Assembly: GCA_963667435.1 (NCBI GenBank)
Contig: OY763414.1
Location: 3,286,001 to 3,350,000 of the forward strand
Direction: 5' to 3'
Source of the DNA: Marispirochaeta sp963667435
GTDB taxonomy: Bacteria; Spirochaetota; Spirochaetia; JC444; Marispirochaetaceae
DNA: 64,000 bases
A model generated the notes under the pieces. That model was given only the letters and a program-made list of their open reading frames with translations, was not told the DNA's origin and searched no databases. Positions 33,414 through 42,632 of this stretch are shown here, in pieces. Position numbers and translations under genes: made by a program. The first letter of the stretch is position 1, and every line of letters starts with the position of its first letter.

Positions 33414-34582
33414 GCTGTACCTTTCTCTCTTCCTGAAGTCACCGGTTGGGTGGATTTGCTCAGTTCAACAACCTTTCTTACTGCGGTGCTGAGGGAGTCC
33501 TCGGCAGTTAATCCTGCGGATAAAAGGATCTCCCGGCCTTCCTTGTCGTTGGTTCCGATAAGACGGATAACCATAGGAACCATAAGATCGATCTGTTTCC
33601 GGGCTTCAATGATTCCTTTGGCAATATCATCACAGCGGGTTATCCCGCCGAAAATATTGACCAGGATAGCAGTAACCTTTGGATTTCTCATAAGAATAGT
33701 AAGGGCGGTAACCACCTTTTCCGGGTTTGAGCTTCCTCCCACATCGAGAAAATTGGCTGGAGACGCGCCGTAATACTTGATTATGTCCATAGTTGCCATA
33801 GCCAGGCCGGCACCGTTTACAATGCAGCCGATTTCACCATCCATAGAGACAAAGGTTAAGCCCGCCGCTCCCGCTTCTGTTTCATCCACCGAATATTCTT
33901 CGGGGTTTCGGAAATCGAGCAATCCGGGGATAATCTCCGCCGCGTTGTCATCTATGGTGATTTTTCCGTCCAGGGCTGAAAGGGTTGAGTCTGCAAGCCG
34001 GGCCAGGGGGTTTATCTCAATTAGAGTACATCCCTTTTCAAGGTAGAGACAGTAGATCCTGCGGATAATATCCACTGCCTGCATGGTAAGTATCTTGCTG
34101 TTAAAGATTTCGCCGCACGTCCGCATAAGCTCGTCTTCATTCACTCCCTTGTGGGGGTAGACAGGAATCCGTGTTATCCTGTCGGGCTTGGTCTCTGCAA
34201 GTGCCTCAATATCCATACCTCCCGCCGGAGAGAGTATGAGAGTAAGACAGTTTGCTCCCCTATCCAGAGTAAGGCCAAGGTAGTATTCCTGAATGATCTC
34301 GGCCTTCGGCACTACGAGCAGATGTTCGACGGTCTCTCCTTTTAGATTCATTCCGATGATTGTTTCTGCGGCTTTCTTTGCCGTTTCCGGTGAGTCTACT
34401 GTTTTTACTCCGCCGGCTTTTCCCCGGCCTCCGACCAGCACCTGGGCCTTGATAACTACGGATCCGCCCAGGGAGTCCGCAGCTGCAGCTGCTTCTTCCG
34501 GTGTATTCGCAATGATTCCCCCCGGATGGGGGATCAGGTATTCTGCAAACAGTTGCCGTGCCTGATATTCATGGAGTTTCAT
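33410..34582 (-). CDS. sucC: Succinyl-CoA synthetase, beta subunit
   Basis: 390 residues with an ATP-grasp N-terminal half (MKLHEYQARQLFAEYLIPHP, VVIKAQVLVGGRGKAGGVK) and the CoA-ligase C-terminal half (LDVGGSSNPEKVVTAL, VNIFGGITRCDDIAKGI). Both catalytic loops appear intact. Nucleotide preference (ATP or GTP) cannot be told safely by eye. It starts 17 bases after the cyuA-like gene, so the suc genes are probably transcribed from that gene's promoter. Confidence 0.97.
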   Translation of the reverse strand: MKLHEYQARQLFAEYLIPHPGGIIANTPEEAAAAADSLGGSVVIKAQVLVGGRGKAGGVKTVDSPETAKKAAETIIGMNLKGETVEHLLVVPKAEIIQEYYLGLTLDRGANCLTLILSPAGGMDIEALAETKPDRITRIPVYPHKGVNEDELMRTCGEIFNSKILTMQAVDIIRRIYCLYLEKGCTLIEINPLARLADSTLSALDGKITIDDNAAEIIPGLLDFRNPEEYSVDETEAGAAGLTFVSMDGEIGCIVNGAGLAMATMDIIKYYGASPANFLDVGGSSNPEKVVTALTILMRNPKVTAILVNIFGGITRCDDIAKGIIEARKQIDLMVPMVIRLIGTNDKEGREILLSAGLTAEDSLSTAVRKVVELSKSTQPVTSGREKGTA

Positions 34583-34599
34583 GTATAACCTCTCCCGGT

Positions 34600-35898
34600 T
34601 TATCGCCGCAGTCTCGGAGTTTTGTTCAACATTACCGCGAGGATCGACTTATCTGTCTGTACCATCCCGTCATGACTGATCTGCCGGGCATATTCGATTG
34701 TGTCTTCCGATTTATCACCAATGATGCCCGATTCGCTTCCGACAGTCTTATTGGAGAGAGCGAGTTTGGCACTCATGGCAGCCGATTCTACACAGGAGTA
34801 AATTTTAAGAGCACAGGTTTTCTTTGCTCCATCGCAGATTACTCCCATAAGATTGGCAAACATAATGTTGATGGTATTTTCAACCTGATTCAGCGAACCG
34901 GTGATGAGATATACGTATGCGCAGGCTGTTCCTATGGCCGCGGTAAAGGCTCCGCAGAGAGCTGAAAGACGTCCCTTGTGATAGGTAAGATAAAGAGCCA
35001 CCATGTGGCTCAGGGCCAGAGCCCGGATTGTCGAGCTTTTGTCGCTCTTAAGGAAGTCCGCCAGTACCTGAACAGGCACAGTTGCGGTGATGCCCTGGTT
35101 CCCACTGCCTGAGTTTATTACCACCGGCAGGGGACATCCTGACATACGTGCATCCGATGCAGCTGAAGCAAGGACGGCACCGTACTGAAAGGCTTCATCA
35201 AGGGTGGAAATTTCCCGGCTGACTGTGGTGTTCATTGTTTTTCCCACACTCAGACCGTATGATTCGCCGATTGAGTGTTCTGCAATCGCCATATTTGTGT
35301 CGGCAACATCCAGAAGAAAGCTCCCTTCGTCTTCGGTTAAGTCTGCAACGAAGCCGAGGATATCCTGCACAGTCCATGATTCCGGATATACTCCTTCCTC
35401 ATCGGCTTCCCCGCTGTCAATATCTTTCTGAACCAGGACTTTTCCGTTTTTGATTTTTTCAACCACAGTATCGTGTTCTCCGGCAATGGTTACCCTTGCG
35501 CTCTCGTCGCCGGCGGTAAGGGTTGCGGAGATGTAGACCGGAGGTACGTCGGAGGCAAGTTCCAGTGAAACCGGGTGAGTTTTCTTGAAAGTCAGAATAT
35601 CGGAGGCGGTGTTCTCCGGCAGGGAGGAGAGAATATTGAGGCCCATGGAGGAATCTCCAAAGAGAACCCCCAGTAGAACAGAAGTGTCTGTACCGGTAAG
35701 GGTGCTGTTTGGGATACCAACTCCCATTACGTTTTTGATTATATCCCGGCTTGCAAGAATCGCTACCGAATCGGGATCTGCTCCGAGGAGGTCCCGGGCG
35801 AGTGCGCCGGTCAGGGCCGCCGCAGCCGGTTCGGTGCATCCCATGGCTGTCTTCAACTCCTTTTTCAGGAGAGAAAGGTATGTATTGTGCTTGTTCAT
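34600..35898 (-). CDS. UPF0597/CyuA-like L-cysteine desulfidase or serine dehydratase alpha-like protein
   Basis: 432 residues from the ATG at 35898 (an in-frame TTG at 35919 adds seven). The family signature ELKTAMGCTEPAAAALTGALAR lies near the N-terminus (split here over residues about 15-35), followed by GVGIPNSTLTGTD. Later come the SGSGNQGITATVPV and CAFTAAIGTA type segments, where conserved Cys could bind an Fe-S cluster as in serine dehydratases. Known members (CyuA/YhaM) break down L-cysteine to pyruvate, sulfide and ammonia. It leads the suc operon, an unusual neighbour that would feed pyruvate into central metabolism. Neither candidate start has a good ribosome site. Confidence 0.85.
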   Translation of the reverse strand: MNKHNTYLSLLKKELKTAMGCTEPAAAALTGALARDLLGADPDSVAILASRDIIKNVMGVGIPNSTLTGTDTSVLLGVLFGDSSMGLNILSSLPENTASDILTFKKTHPVSLELASDVPPVYISATLTAGDESARVTIAGEHDTVVEKIKNGKVLVQKDIDSGEADEEGVYPESWTVQDILGFVADLTEDEGSFLLDVADTNMAIAEHSIGESYGLSVGKTMNTTVSREISTLDEAFQYGAVLASAASDARMSGCPLPVVINSGSGNQGITATVPVQVLADFLKSDKSSTIRALALSHMVALYLTYHKGRLSALCGAFTAAIGTACAYVYLITGSLNQVENTINIMFANLMGVICDGAKKTCALKIYSCVESAAMSAKLALSNKTVGSESGIIGDKSEDTIEYARQISHDGMVQTDKSILAVMLNKTPRLRR

Positions 35899-35959
35899 GG
35901 ACGGGAGACTAACATGCAAAAAATTGGATGTCCAGTATTTAATTTGAAAAAAATTGAGA

Positions 35960-35972
35960 GATCAACAAAAAT
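35960..35972. promoter_or_regulatory. GATCAACAAAAAT element matching repeats at the rpiR promoter
   Basis: This 13-base element differs by one base from the element at 42771-42783, just downstream of the rpiR promoter. Both are preceded or followed by similar TTGAAAA/AATTG-rich sequence. It lies 124 bases upstream of the first gene of the catabolic locus, and could be a shared RpiR target. Confidence 0.35.
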
Positions 35973-36012
35973 AATGAAAGCAGTATTGCACTGATTTCGA
36001 AAATAATATAAA

Positions 36013-36042
36013 TTGTCGAGATATCTTCAATAATGGTATAGT
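36013..36042 (+). promoter_or_regulatory. Putative sigma-70 promoter of the catabolic locus
   Basis: TTGTCG (36013-36018) and TATAGT (36037-36042) are separated by 18 bases in an AT-rich 185-base divergent spacer. A start of transcription near 36049 would give a leader of about 35 bases. A small palindrome AGATATCT lies in the spacer region. Confidence 0.45.
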
Positions 36043-36083
36043 AATGTTGAGGATTCGATAATAATCTGCCGGGAAGGTTACAA

Positions 36084-37109
36084 ATGCAGGAATGGACAAA
36101 AAGAAAACGCTTGGAAACTGTGCTTAAGGGTGAACTCGCCGACAGACCTCCCATTTCCGCCTGGCGGCATTTTACGGAAGTAGAGAATGATCCCATTGCT
36201 CTGGCGGAAAAAATGCTGGAGTTTCAGGATCAGTATGACTGGGACTTTATAAAGGTTAATTCCAGGGCCGTGTATTATCATGAGCCCTGGGGAAACAGAT
36301 ACGATAATACCAAATACACTGATGTTAAGCCCCTGCTGCTTGAGAAAGCGATAAACAGTGTAGATGATCTGGCAAAAATTGATGTAAAGCCGGGGGATTT
36401 TGAAAGCTTCGGTGAGCAGATTGTGTGTGCCAGGCATATTATGGATGGACTTACCGAAGATATCCCTGTTCTCTACACACTGTTCACTCCCATCGGAATT
36501 CTTTTGAATCTGTGCGGTGAGAGAAGTATCGGACGGTATCGGGAGTCTCCCCGTGATGAGAGTTATCTGTTTACCCTTATGGAAGAGAACCGGCTCCTTG
36601 TTCATCAGGCTTTGCAAAATATAACGGATACTTTTATCGATTTTGTGGCTAAGCTCATGGAGACCGGCATAGACGGCCTGTTTTACGCCGGTCTGGGAAT
36701 GGCCCGGGAAGGATTTTTTACCCTGGAAGAGTGGGAAGAGCTGGTTAAGCCCTACGACCTGCAGATTCTTGAGACCATCAAAGATAAAACAACCCTTTTT
36801 CATACCTGTGGTATTTACGGAAATCCGGAGCGCTTCGTGGACTTTCCCATAAGCGCTCTTCACTGGGCGCCCAGTGCAACAGGAAATCCGCCTCTGAAGG
36901 GGAGTGCTTCCTGGTTGAAGGGCATGATTGCCATGGGTGGTGTGGATGAACGGCTGTTCGGGCAGGACAAGGCAGAAGAAATCGGAGAGCTTGCTGCCAG
37001 GGCTGTCGAGGAAAACAGGGATCAGCCCTTTATTCTTGCCCCGGACTGTTCGGTTTCCATCCGGACTAGGGACAGCGAACTGGAAGCTTTCAGGAATTCG
37101 GTAAGGTAA
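36084..37109 (+). CDS. URO-D superfamily protein, MtaA/CmuA-like zinc methyltransferase type
   Basis: 341 residues of the uroporphyrinogen decarboxylase superfamily. It is unlikely to be a true HemE: instead it has the zinc-thiol ligand pattern of corrinoid-linked methyltransferases, H-x-C...C, at His240, Cys242 (LFHTCG) and Cys322 (APDCS). Members with this pattern (MtaA, MtbA, CmuA) move methyl groups between corrinoid proteins and thiols; others are uncharacterised. No corrinoid protein gene is visible in the window. It opens the catabolic locus with GGGAAGG about eight bases before the ATG and is followed after seven bases by an M20 hydrolase. Confidence 0.82.
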   Translation: MQEWTKRKRLETVLKGELADRPPISAWRHFTEVENDPIALAEKMLEFQDQYDWDFIKVNSRAVYYHEPWGNRYDNTKYTDVKPLLLEKAINSVDDLAKIDVKPGDFESFGEQIVCARHIMDGLTEDIPVLYTLFTPIGILLNLCGERSIGRYRESPRDESYLFTLMEENRLLVHQALQNITDTFIDFVAKLMETGIDGLFYAGLGMAREGFFTLEEWEELVKPYDLQILETIKDKTTLFHTCGIYGNPERFVDFPISALHWAPSATGNPPLKGSASWLKGMIAMGGVDERLFGQDKAEEIGELAARAVEENRDQPFILAPDCSVSIRTRDSELEAFRNSVR

Positions 37110-37116
37110 GCAGAGC

Positions 37117-38304
37117 ATGACCACTGTTTCCGAGATGCTCGGGTATCTGGATACAATTAAGCAGTCTCTTGTTGATCATAATCGGTTTCTATTTGATCAT
37201 CCCGAAACCGCCTTTAATGAATATATTTCGTCGGAACACCTGATTCAGTGGGCAGAAAAAGAGGGGTTTCAGGTTGAGCGCTTTCCCGCACCTCTTGATA
37301 CGGCTTTCAAGGCAAGCCTTGTGGTCGGAAGCGGCGGTCCGGTAATCGGCTTTCTGGCAGAATATGATGCCCTTAAGGATATCGGACACGGCTGCGGTCA
37401 CAATCTGATTGCCACTATGAGCTTCGGAGCAGCTCTTGCAGTTGTTGATGCAGCCGGGAAATCTGGACTTGACTGCACAGTTGTGATAGTGGGTACTCCG
37501 GCGGAGGAGTCCGGCGGGGGCAAGATCCTCATGGTGGAGGCTGGATGTTTCGATGGAATCGATTTTGCCATGATGATGCATCCGTCAGATAAAAACATGG
37601 TGGATGATTTCTCCTTTGCCAATGTTATCTACTCCTATGAGTTTACCGGTAAACCGGCTCATGCTTCGGCGGCTCCCTGGGAGGGGAATAACGCACTCGA
37701 AGGTCTGCTGCAGACCCTTAATCTGATAAACGGCTACCGTTGTCAGTTCAAGGATTATTCCCGGGTTAATCCCTGGATTGTGGAGAGCGGAAATGCAACC
37801 AATGTGATATCTCCCTACTCTCGAATGGAGATCAATATCAGGTCCAATGATCTTGATTACCTGGATGAGTTGATCCGGATTGTCGGCAGATGTGCCGAAA
37901 GCAGTGCCATGACATTCGGTTTGTCACTTGAAACAAAAAAGGTGAGTCCCCGTTATGCCCCGGTTGCCAACTGTCCGGTACTGGAACGGGTAATGCAGAA
38001 ACAGTTTGAAAGTCTTGGCTGGAAGGTTGAGAAGAAAGCCCGTGATCATGGAGTAGGGTCGACGGATATGGGAAATGTCACCCAGGTTATTCCCGCCATA
38101 CACGGTCATATAAAGCTTGGAGAGGGGTTGAAGACCCATACTGTCGGGTTTCGGGATGAGACAGTAACTCCGTCGGGTGTAGAAACCCTTGTTACAGGTG
38201 CAGCGGTTATGGCCGCAACAGCACTGGAGATTGCCGGATCGACGGACAATCTTGCAGAGATGAAACGCGCTTTTTCAGAGCGGAAGTCAGGAAGGAAAAA
38301 TTAA
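37117..38304 (+). CDS. M20-family amidohydrolase (AbgB/HipO-like)
   Basis: 395-residue cytoplasmic zinc/manganese hydrolase that cleaves an amide bond in N-acyl amino acids, p-aminobenzoyl-glutamate or similar compounds. Motifs: LAEYDAL (residues 81-87) and GHGCGHNLIAT (90-100, with the Cys/His ligands of subgroup M20D), TPAEESGGGK with the catalytic Glu, MMMHPSD, and the dimerisation domain beginning YEFTGKPAHASAAPWEG. The final GSTDMGNVTQVIPAIHGH segment is typical of AbgB-like members. It is followed by an amidohydrolase whose start overlaps its stop (TAATG), so the two are translated together. Confidence 0.9.
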   Translation: MTTVSEMLGYLDTIKQSLVDHNRFLFDHPETAFNEYISSEHLIQWAEKEGFQVERFPAPLDTAFKASLVVGSGGPVIGFLAEYDALKDIGHGCGHNLIATMSFGAALAVVDAAGKSGLDCTVVIVGTPAEESGGGKILMVEAGCFDGIDFAMMMHPSDKNMVDDFSFANVIYSYEFTGKPAHASAAPWEGNNALEGLLQTLNLINGYRCQFKDYSRVNPWIVESGNATNVISPYSRMEINIRSNDLDYLDELIRIVGRCAESSAMTFGLSLETKKVSPRYAPVANCPVLERVMQKQFESLGWKVEKKARDHGVGSTDMGNVTQVIPAIHGHIKLGEGLKTHTVGFRDETVTPSGVETLVTGAAVMAATALEIAGSTDNLAEMKRAFSERKSGRKN

Positions 38305-39479
38305 TGAAGAAGAGAATATCCGCACCGGTAGTCATCCCCTGTACAGACAGGGAAATCATCAAAGACGGGTATGTTGAGTATGAAGACGGCGTAATTACTG
38401 CTGTCGGTGCCATTGCAGATCTCAAAGACCGTGGAGACATAGAAACTGAACATTATCCCGGCTCAGCAATTATGCCTGGTCTTATCAACTCCCATGAGCA
38501 TCTGAATACCAAATCCGCATATACTTCCTGGACCATGGATGTTATCCGCAATGAGCCTATTACCGCTCAGACCATTCGGGCGGTACGGAACGCGGCGGGA
38601 ATGTTGAATGATGGTGTTACCACCATTCGCGAGTGCGGCTGTCGCGATCGTATAAATATCAGTCTCTCAAAGGCTTCGAGGGAAAAATGGGTGCAGGCCC
38701 CTAATATAGTTGCCTGCGGCAGCCCCATCTCCATGATTGGGGGCCACTGTTATTATTATTCACATGAGATTTCCGGCCCTGTTGAGGCTGTTGCTGCGGT
38801 AAGAACCGAGCTTAAATTTGGTGCCCACTTTATCAAAGTTCATGCCACAGGCGGTGCCGGAACAAAAGAGGGAAGCCCTGAATGGCGTCAGCTGTCACTG
38901 GAGGAACTTACCGCAATTGCCAATGAAGCCCATGCCAACGACAAGCGTGTCTGTTCCCACTCTATCGGTCGTGAAGGGTGTAAAAACACCATCCTTGCAG
39001 GAATTGACTCACTGGAGCATGGCCATTATCTGGATGATGAGCTTTTGACTATGATGGCAGAGCTCGGAACCTATTACGTTCCTACCTTGACCGGGTATAT
39101 ACCCCTTGCCCGTCATGGTCTGGAGCTGGGACGGCCGGCATGGATGGTGGAGAATGCCAAGGCTCTGCTTGAAAAGCATCAGGAGGTAATGGTCAAACTG
39201 AAAAAGTATCCGGAGATTGTGGTGGCAACCGGTTCCGACAGCACCGGAAGTGTTGCTACTGAGATAGAAGAACTGAATAAATCAGGTTTTGAGCCTATGG
39301 ATGTCCTTCTTTTTGCAACCCGCAACGGTGCTGATGTTCTTGGGATTCTGGAAAGAACAGGTACTCTGGAGAGTGGAAAAGAGGCGGATATTATTGTCCT
39401 TGACGGGAATCCTCTAAAGGACCTTTCCGTACTGAAACAGGTCAAACATGTAATAAAGACCGGAGATATGATTCGCTAG
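38304..39479 (+). CDS. Metal-dependent amidohydrolase (imidazolonepropionase-like)
   Basis: 391-residue TIM-barrel amidohydrolase. Metal-site residues are visible: His64 and His66 (INSHEHLN), the probable carboxylated Lys178 (FIKVHATGGAG), His219 (CSHSIG), His239 (SLEHGH) and Asp312 (ATGSDSTGS). This binuclear set is seen in prolidase-like, arginine-carboxypeptidase-like and other uncharacterised members, so the substrate is open. The C-terminal GTLESGKEADIIVLDGNPL is the usual end of the small beta domain. Start overlaps the M20 gene stop. No signal peptide, so cytoplasmic. Confidence 0.88.
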   Translation: MKKRISAPVVIPCTDREIIKDGYVEYEDGVITAVGAIADLKDRGDIETEHYPGSAIMPGLINSHEHLNTKSAYTSWTMDVIRNEPITAQTIRAVRNAAGMLNDGVTTIRECGCRDRINISLSKASREKWVQAPNIVACGSPISMIGGHCYYYSHEISGPVEAVAAVRTELKFGAHFIKVHATGGAGTKEGSPEWRQLSLEELTAIANEAHANDKRVCSHSIGREGCKNTILAGIDSLEHGHYLDDELLTMMAELGTYYVPTLTGYIPLARHGLELGRPAWMVENAKALLEKHQEVMVKLKKYPEIVVATGSDSTGSVATEIEELNKSGFEPMDVLLFATRNGADVLGILERTGTLESGKEADIIVLDGNPLKDLSVLKQVKHVIKTGDMIR

Positions 39480-39538
39480 GTTCTGGGAACAAATTGGGGT
39501 AACTCAATTGTAAATAAAAAAACCTTGGGAGAGGTGTT

Positions 39539-40546
39539 ATGAAGCGATTTTTTGTTTTTGCTTTGCTTGTTGTAATGATTTCTTCCCCCCTGCTGGCAGG
39601 CGGCCAGGAAGAGGGCGGCGCCGGAAAGCCGGTTGAAATCAGATTCGGTCATCAGATGACTCCGGAAAGTACTGAAGGACAGGCCTATCAGTATTTCAAG
39701 GAGATGGTGGAGAATAAAACCGCAGGTTCGGTTATTATCACTCTGTATCCTGCAGAGCAGCTTGGCGACAGTAAGAGCCAGATCGAAAGTACTCTTATCG
39801 GAACCCAGGATGTGGTAGCCACCGGAGCTTCTCTGTTTTCCCGCTTCGATCCTATCTTCAGTGCCTTTACTGTTCCCTTTCTTTTTAAGGACAATGCAGC
39901 TTTCAGTGAAATGATGCAGGGTTCCATCGGAAAAATGCAGCAGGATGCTCTGCTTGATGCCGGGCTGGTACTGATTAACCCCTCCAGAAACATGATGCGT
40001 GGACCTTACCGTGTTATGGCTTCCAAGGTGCCCATCAACAGCGTTGACGATATCAAGGGCCTTCGGTTTCGAACCTACGAGAACAAGATCTACATGGGCG
40101 CCTGGTCAGAACTTGGTGCAAACCCCATTGTAATCCCCTGGGGCGAAGCGTATATGGCGCTGATGCAGGACACTGTTCAGGCGGTTGTTTCTCCCATGAG
40201 CAGTCTCTATTCTATGAAGTTCACTGAGGAAGCCAAGTATGTTACTGCAATCAATGAGTACACTTCTGATTGTATCTGGGCTATGAACAAAGCAAAATGG
40301 GACACTCTTACTGCGGAACAGCAAGCCATAATTACCGAGTGTGCCGGACTGGCCGGTGAAAAAATGAGCGAACTTGATGCCGCAAGCGTCGATGCCTCAA
40401 TTAAAAAGATGGAAGAAGAGAATGGCGCTGTTTTTTCTACTGTTGACACTGCACCTTTCCGTGCAAAGCTGATGGGGTTCTATAGGGATCTTGAAGCCTC
40501 AGGAAAGCTTCCCGAAGGGTTTATAGCATCTGCTCTTGGTGAGTAA
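39539..40546 (+). CDS. dctP: TRAP transporter substrate-binding protein (DctP family)
   Basis: 335 residues. The signal peptide MKRFFVFALLVVMISSPLLA directs it to the periplasm. The mature part has the DctP pattern: RFGHQMTPESTEGQAYQYF, the conserved IKGLRFRTYENKIYMGAWSE with the Arg that salt-bridges ligand carboxylates, and WGEAYMALMQDTVQAVVSP. A carboxylate-containing ligand is therefore expected. AGAGG lies six bases before the ATG after a 60-base gap. It is directly followed by the two membrane subunits. Confidence 0.93.
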   Translation: MKRFFVFALLVVMISSPLLAGGQEEGGAGKPVEIRFGHQMTPESTEGQAYQYFKEMVENKTAGSVIITLYPAEQLGDSKSQIESTLIGTQDVVATGASLFSRFDPIFSAFTVPFLFKDNAAFSEMMQGSIGKMQQDALLDAGLVLINPSRNMMRGPYRVMASKVPINSVDDIKGLRFRTYENKIYMGAWSELGANPIVIPWGEAYMALMQDTVQAVVSPMSSLYSMKFTEEAKYVTAINEYTSDCIWAMNKAKWDTLTAEQQAIITECAGLAGEKMSELDAASVDASIKKMEEENGAVFSTVDTAPFRAKLMGFYRDLEASGKLPEGFIASALGE

Positions 40547-41021
40547 GTTGAAAACTCTTCTGGAAAAAATATCAAAACTTCAGCTGGGGATCGCTTTTGC
40601 GGCCCTGGCTGGGGTTATTTCAATCAACTTTCTCGAAATATGTATGCGCTATTTTGCCGGTAAGTCCATGGTCTGGATTCAGGATTACAGTCTACTGTTG
40701 ATGGTCTGGATTATCTTCCCCGGTGCAGGTGTTATTGCCTACCAGAAACGGGATGTGACTATAACCATTCTTACCGATCATTTACCTGAAACCTTTGCTA
40801 AATATCTTGAAATAGCGGTATCCATTGTTGTGAGTATCTTCTTTGCCCTGCTTGGACGATACAGTACAACTCTTCTTCTGAAACAGGGAGGGCAGACTAC
40901 GGTTACCGCCATGATACCTTTGCGTTTTTACACCCTTTCTCTTGTTGTTACTTCGTTTTATATGGCGGTTGTTTATTTTCATAGCGCCGTGGAATCACTG
41001 TTCAAAAGAAAAGGCGGCTGA
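40539..41021 (+). CDS. dctQ: TRAP transporter small permease (DctQ)
   Basis: About 160 residues with four membrane helices, the small membrane subunit of a tripartite ATP-independent periplasmic transporter. ISINFLEICMRYFAGKSMVWIQDY and VWIIFPGAGVIAYQKRDVTI (interrupted here) are characteristic of the family. Start is ambiguous: GTG at 40539 and TTG at 40548 both lie around the dctP stop, and the in-frame TTG at 40536 is less likely. It overlaps dctP and ends four bases before dctM. Confidence 0.88.
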   Translation: MSKLKTLLEKISKLQLGIAFAALAGVISINFLEICMRYFAGKSMVWIQDYSLLLMVWIIFPGAGVIAYQKRDVTITILTDHLPETFAKYLEIAVSIVVSIFFALLGRYSTTLLLKQGGQTTVTAMIPLRFYTLSLVVTSFYMAVVYFHSAVESLFKRKGG

Positions 41022-41025
41022 GATT

Positions 41026-42306
41026 ATGGAATTAGGTCTTATTCTACTAGGTTCTTTTCTGTTAATGATGGTCCTCGGGTTCCCAATTAGTGCTTCCATG
41101 GGGCTTTCTACTCTACTGGCTATTTTTACCAAACATTTTAACCCGGAAATTCTCCCCCTGCAGTTGCAGAGCGGTGCTGCAAACTCAACCCTTATTGCGA
41201 TTCCCTATTTCCTCCTTGCTGGAAATATTATGAACTCCGCGGGAATCAGTCAGAAGATTTTTGACTTTGCCAATGCCCTTATCGGTTTTATGCGCGGCGG
41301 TCTGGCTCAGGTTAATGTACTCGCAAGTATGATATTCTCCGGTATATCCGGATCCTCAACAGCGGATGCTGCAGGTCTTGGTCTTATTGAGATCGATGCT
41401 ATGAATAAAAAAGGGTATGACAAGCCTTTCTCTGTTGCCATTACCCTGGCTTCTTCTGTAATCGGACCGATTATACCTCCCAGTATCAGTTTCATTATTT
41501 TTGCCATGCTGGCTGAAGTATCTGTGGCCAAGCTCTTTGCAGCCGGCCTTATTCCCGGAATTATTGTTGGTATTCTTCTTATGATTACCAACTACCTGAT
41601 TGCCAAAAAGGGAAAAATAACCATACCCGAACCTGAACCTTTCCAGCTGAGTGAGGTGGGCAGAACTTTTAAAAGCGGGTTTCTTGCTATTATTGCTCCG
41701 GTTATTCTTCTCGGGGGAATTCTCTCCGGTATTGTTACTCCCACAGAGACAGGAATTATTGCGGTGGTCTATTCGATCCTTGTGGGTCTGATCTACAAGG
41801 AACTTACCGCAAAAGGTCTGGTAGCCGCTGTAAAATCAACAATAACCGCAACGGCGGTGATCATGTTCATGATCGGTATGGGTAAATCGATAGGCTGGGT
41901 TGTTACCATAGAGCAGCTTCCTCAGCAGGCCTCAGCGGGACTTCTTGCACTGACCCACAACAAGTATGTAATGCTTGTGGGGCTCAACATCTTCCTGCTT
42001 ATTCTGGGAATGTTTCTTGAGGCCAACACCATCAAATTGATTATGGTACCCCTGATGCTGCCGATTATTGATGCCATGGGAATCAGTCGTCTGCAGTTCG
42101 GTGTAATCCAGACTCTTAATGCCCTGGTTGGTATAACAACTCCTCCTGTCGGTATCGGTCTGTTTGTAATGAGTTCGGTAACGGGTATGAAGATTACGGA
42201 GATTGTTAAGGCGTTTAAACCCTTTTATGTAACCCTGCTTATAGCCCTGCTGGCTGTGACATATATTCCCGCACTGACTACCTGGCTTCCGTCGGTGCTG
42301 TTTTAA
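41026..42306 (+). CDS. dctM: TRAP transporter large permease (DctM)
   Basis: 426 residues, the Na+-coupled large membrane subunit with about 12 helices. I chose the ATG at 41026, just after the dctQ stop; upstream in-frame codons only overlap dctQ. Family segments: LGFPISASMGLSTLLAI, MIFSGISGSSTADAAGLG, IGPIIPPSISFIIFAM, and near the end LNALVGITTPPVGIGLFVMS. It completes the transporter. Confidence 0.95.
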   Translation: MELGLILLGSFLLMMVLGFPISASMGLSTLLAIFTKHFNPEILPLQLQSGAANSTLIAIPYFLLAGNIMNSAGISQKIFDFANALIGFMRGGLAQVNVLASMIFSGISGSSTADAAGLGLIEIDAMNKKGYDKPFSVAITLASSVIGPIIPPSISFIIFAMLAEVSVAKLFAAGLIPGIIVGILLMITNYLIAKKGKITIPEPEPFQLSEVGRTFKSGFLAIIAPVILLGGILSGIVTPTETGIIAVVYSILVGLIYKELTAKGLVAAVKSTITATAVIMFMIGMGKSIGWVVTIEQLPQQASAGLLALTHNKYVMLVGLNIFLLILGMFLEANTIKLIMVPLMLPIIDAMGISRLQFGVIQTLNALVGITTPPVGIGLFVMSSVTGMKITEIVKAFKPFYVTLLIALLAVTYIPALTTWLPSVLF

Positions 42307-42321
42307 TCCGGAGGACTCAAC

Positions 42322-42603
42322 ATGAGCATTTTTGAAGCTTTTATGCTTATCTGTTTTGGCGCAGCCTGGCCTTTGAATATTTATAAATCCTGGATCACCC
42401 GTTCCACCGTGGGCAAGAGTCTTCCTTTTATTCTGGTAATTTTTGCCGGGTATATCTCGGGGGTAACCCATAAGATTTTGTACAGCCGGGACATTGTTCT
42501 TGGACTGTATATTATCAATCTTCTTATGGTCTTTATTGATATTCTGCTTTATTTCCGCAATATGCAGCTGGATAAGAATCGGAAAAAGGAAAAGTCTGCA
42601 TAA
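42322..42603 (+). CDS. Small three-helix membrane protein, PQ-loop/SemiSWEET-like
   Basis: 93 residues: helix 1 about 4-20, helix 2 about 34-50, helix 3 about 58-78, with a basic C-terminal tail (LDKNRKKEKSA). The segment AAWPLNIYKSWITRSTVGKS resembles a PQ-loop motif (W-P in place of P-Q, then spaced Ser/Gly), as in SemiSWEET half-transporters. CGGAGGA lies seven bases before the ATG and 15 bases after dctM, so it belongs to the TRAP operon. Role unknown: an accessory of the TRAP permease or an independent small transporter. Family call is tentative. Confidence 0.65.
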   Translation: MSIFEAFMLICFGAAWPLNIYKSWITRSTVGKSLPFILVIFAGYISGVTHKILYSRDIVLGLYIINLLMVFIDILLYFRNMQLDKNRKKEKSA

Positions 42604-42632
42604 GGTTTGACTGTCCTGAAATTTGCATTACG

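Noticed and set aside
36084..37109. HemE (true uroporphyrinogen decarboxylase)
   Set aside because: The H-x-C...C ligand pattern and lack of heme-pathway neighbours fit the methyltransferase-like branch instead.
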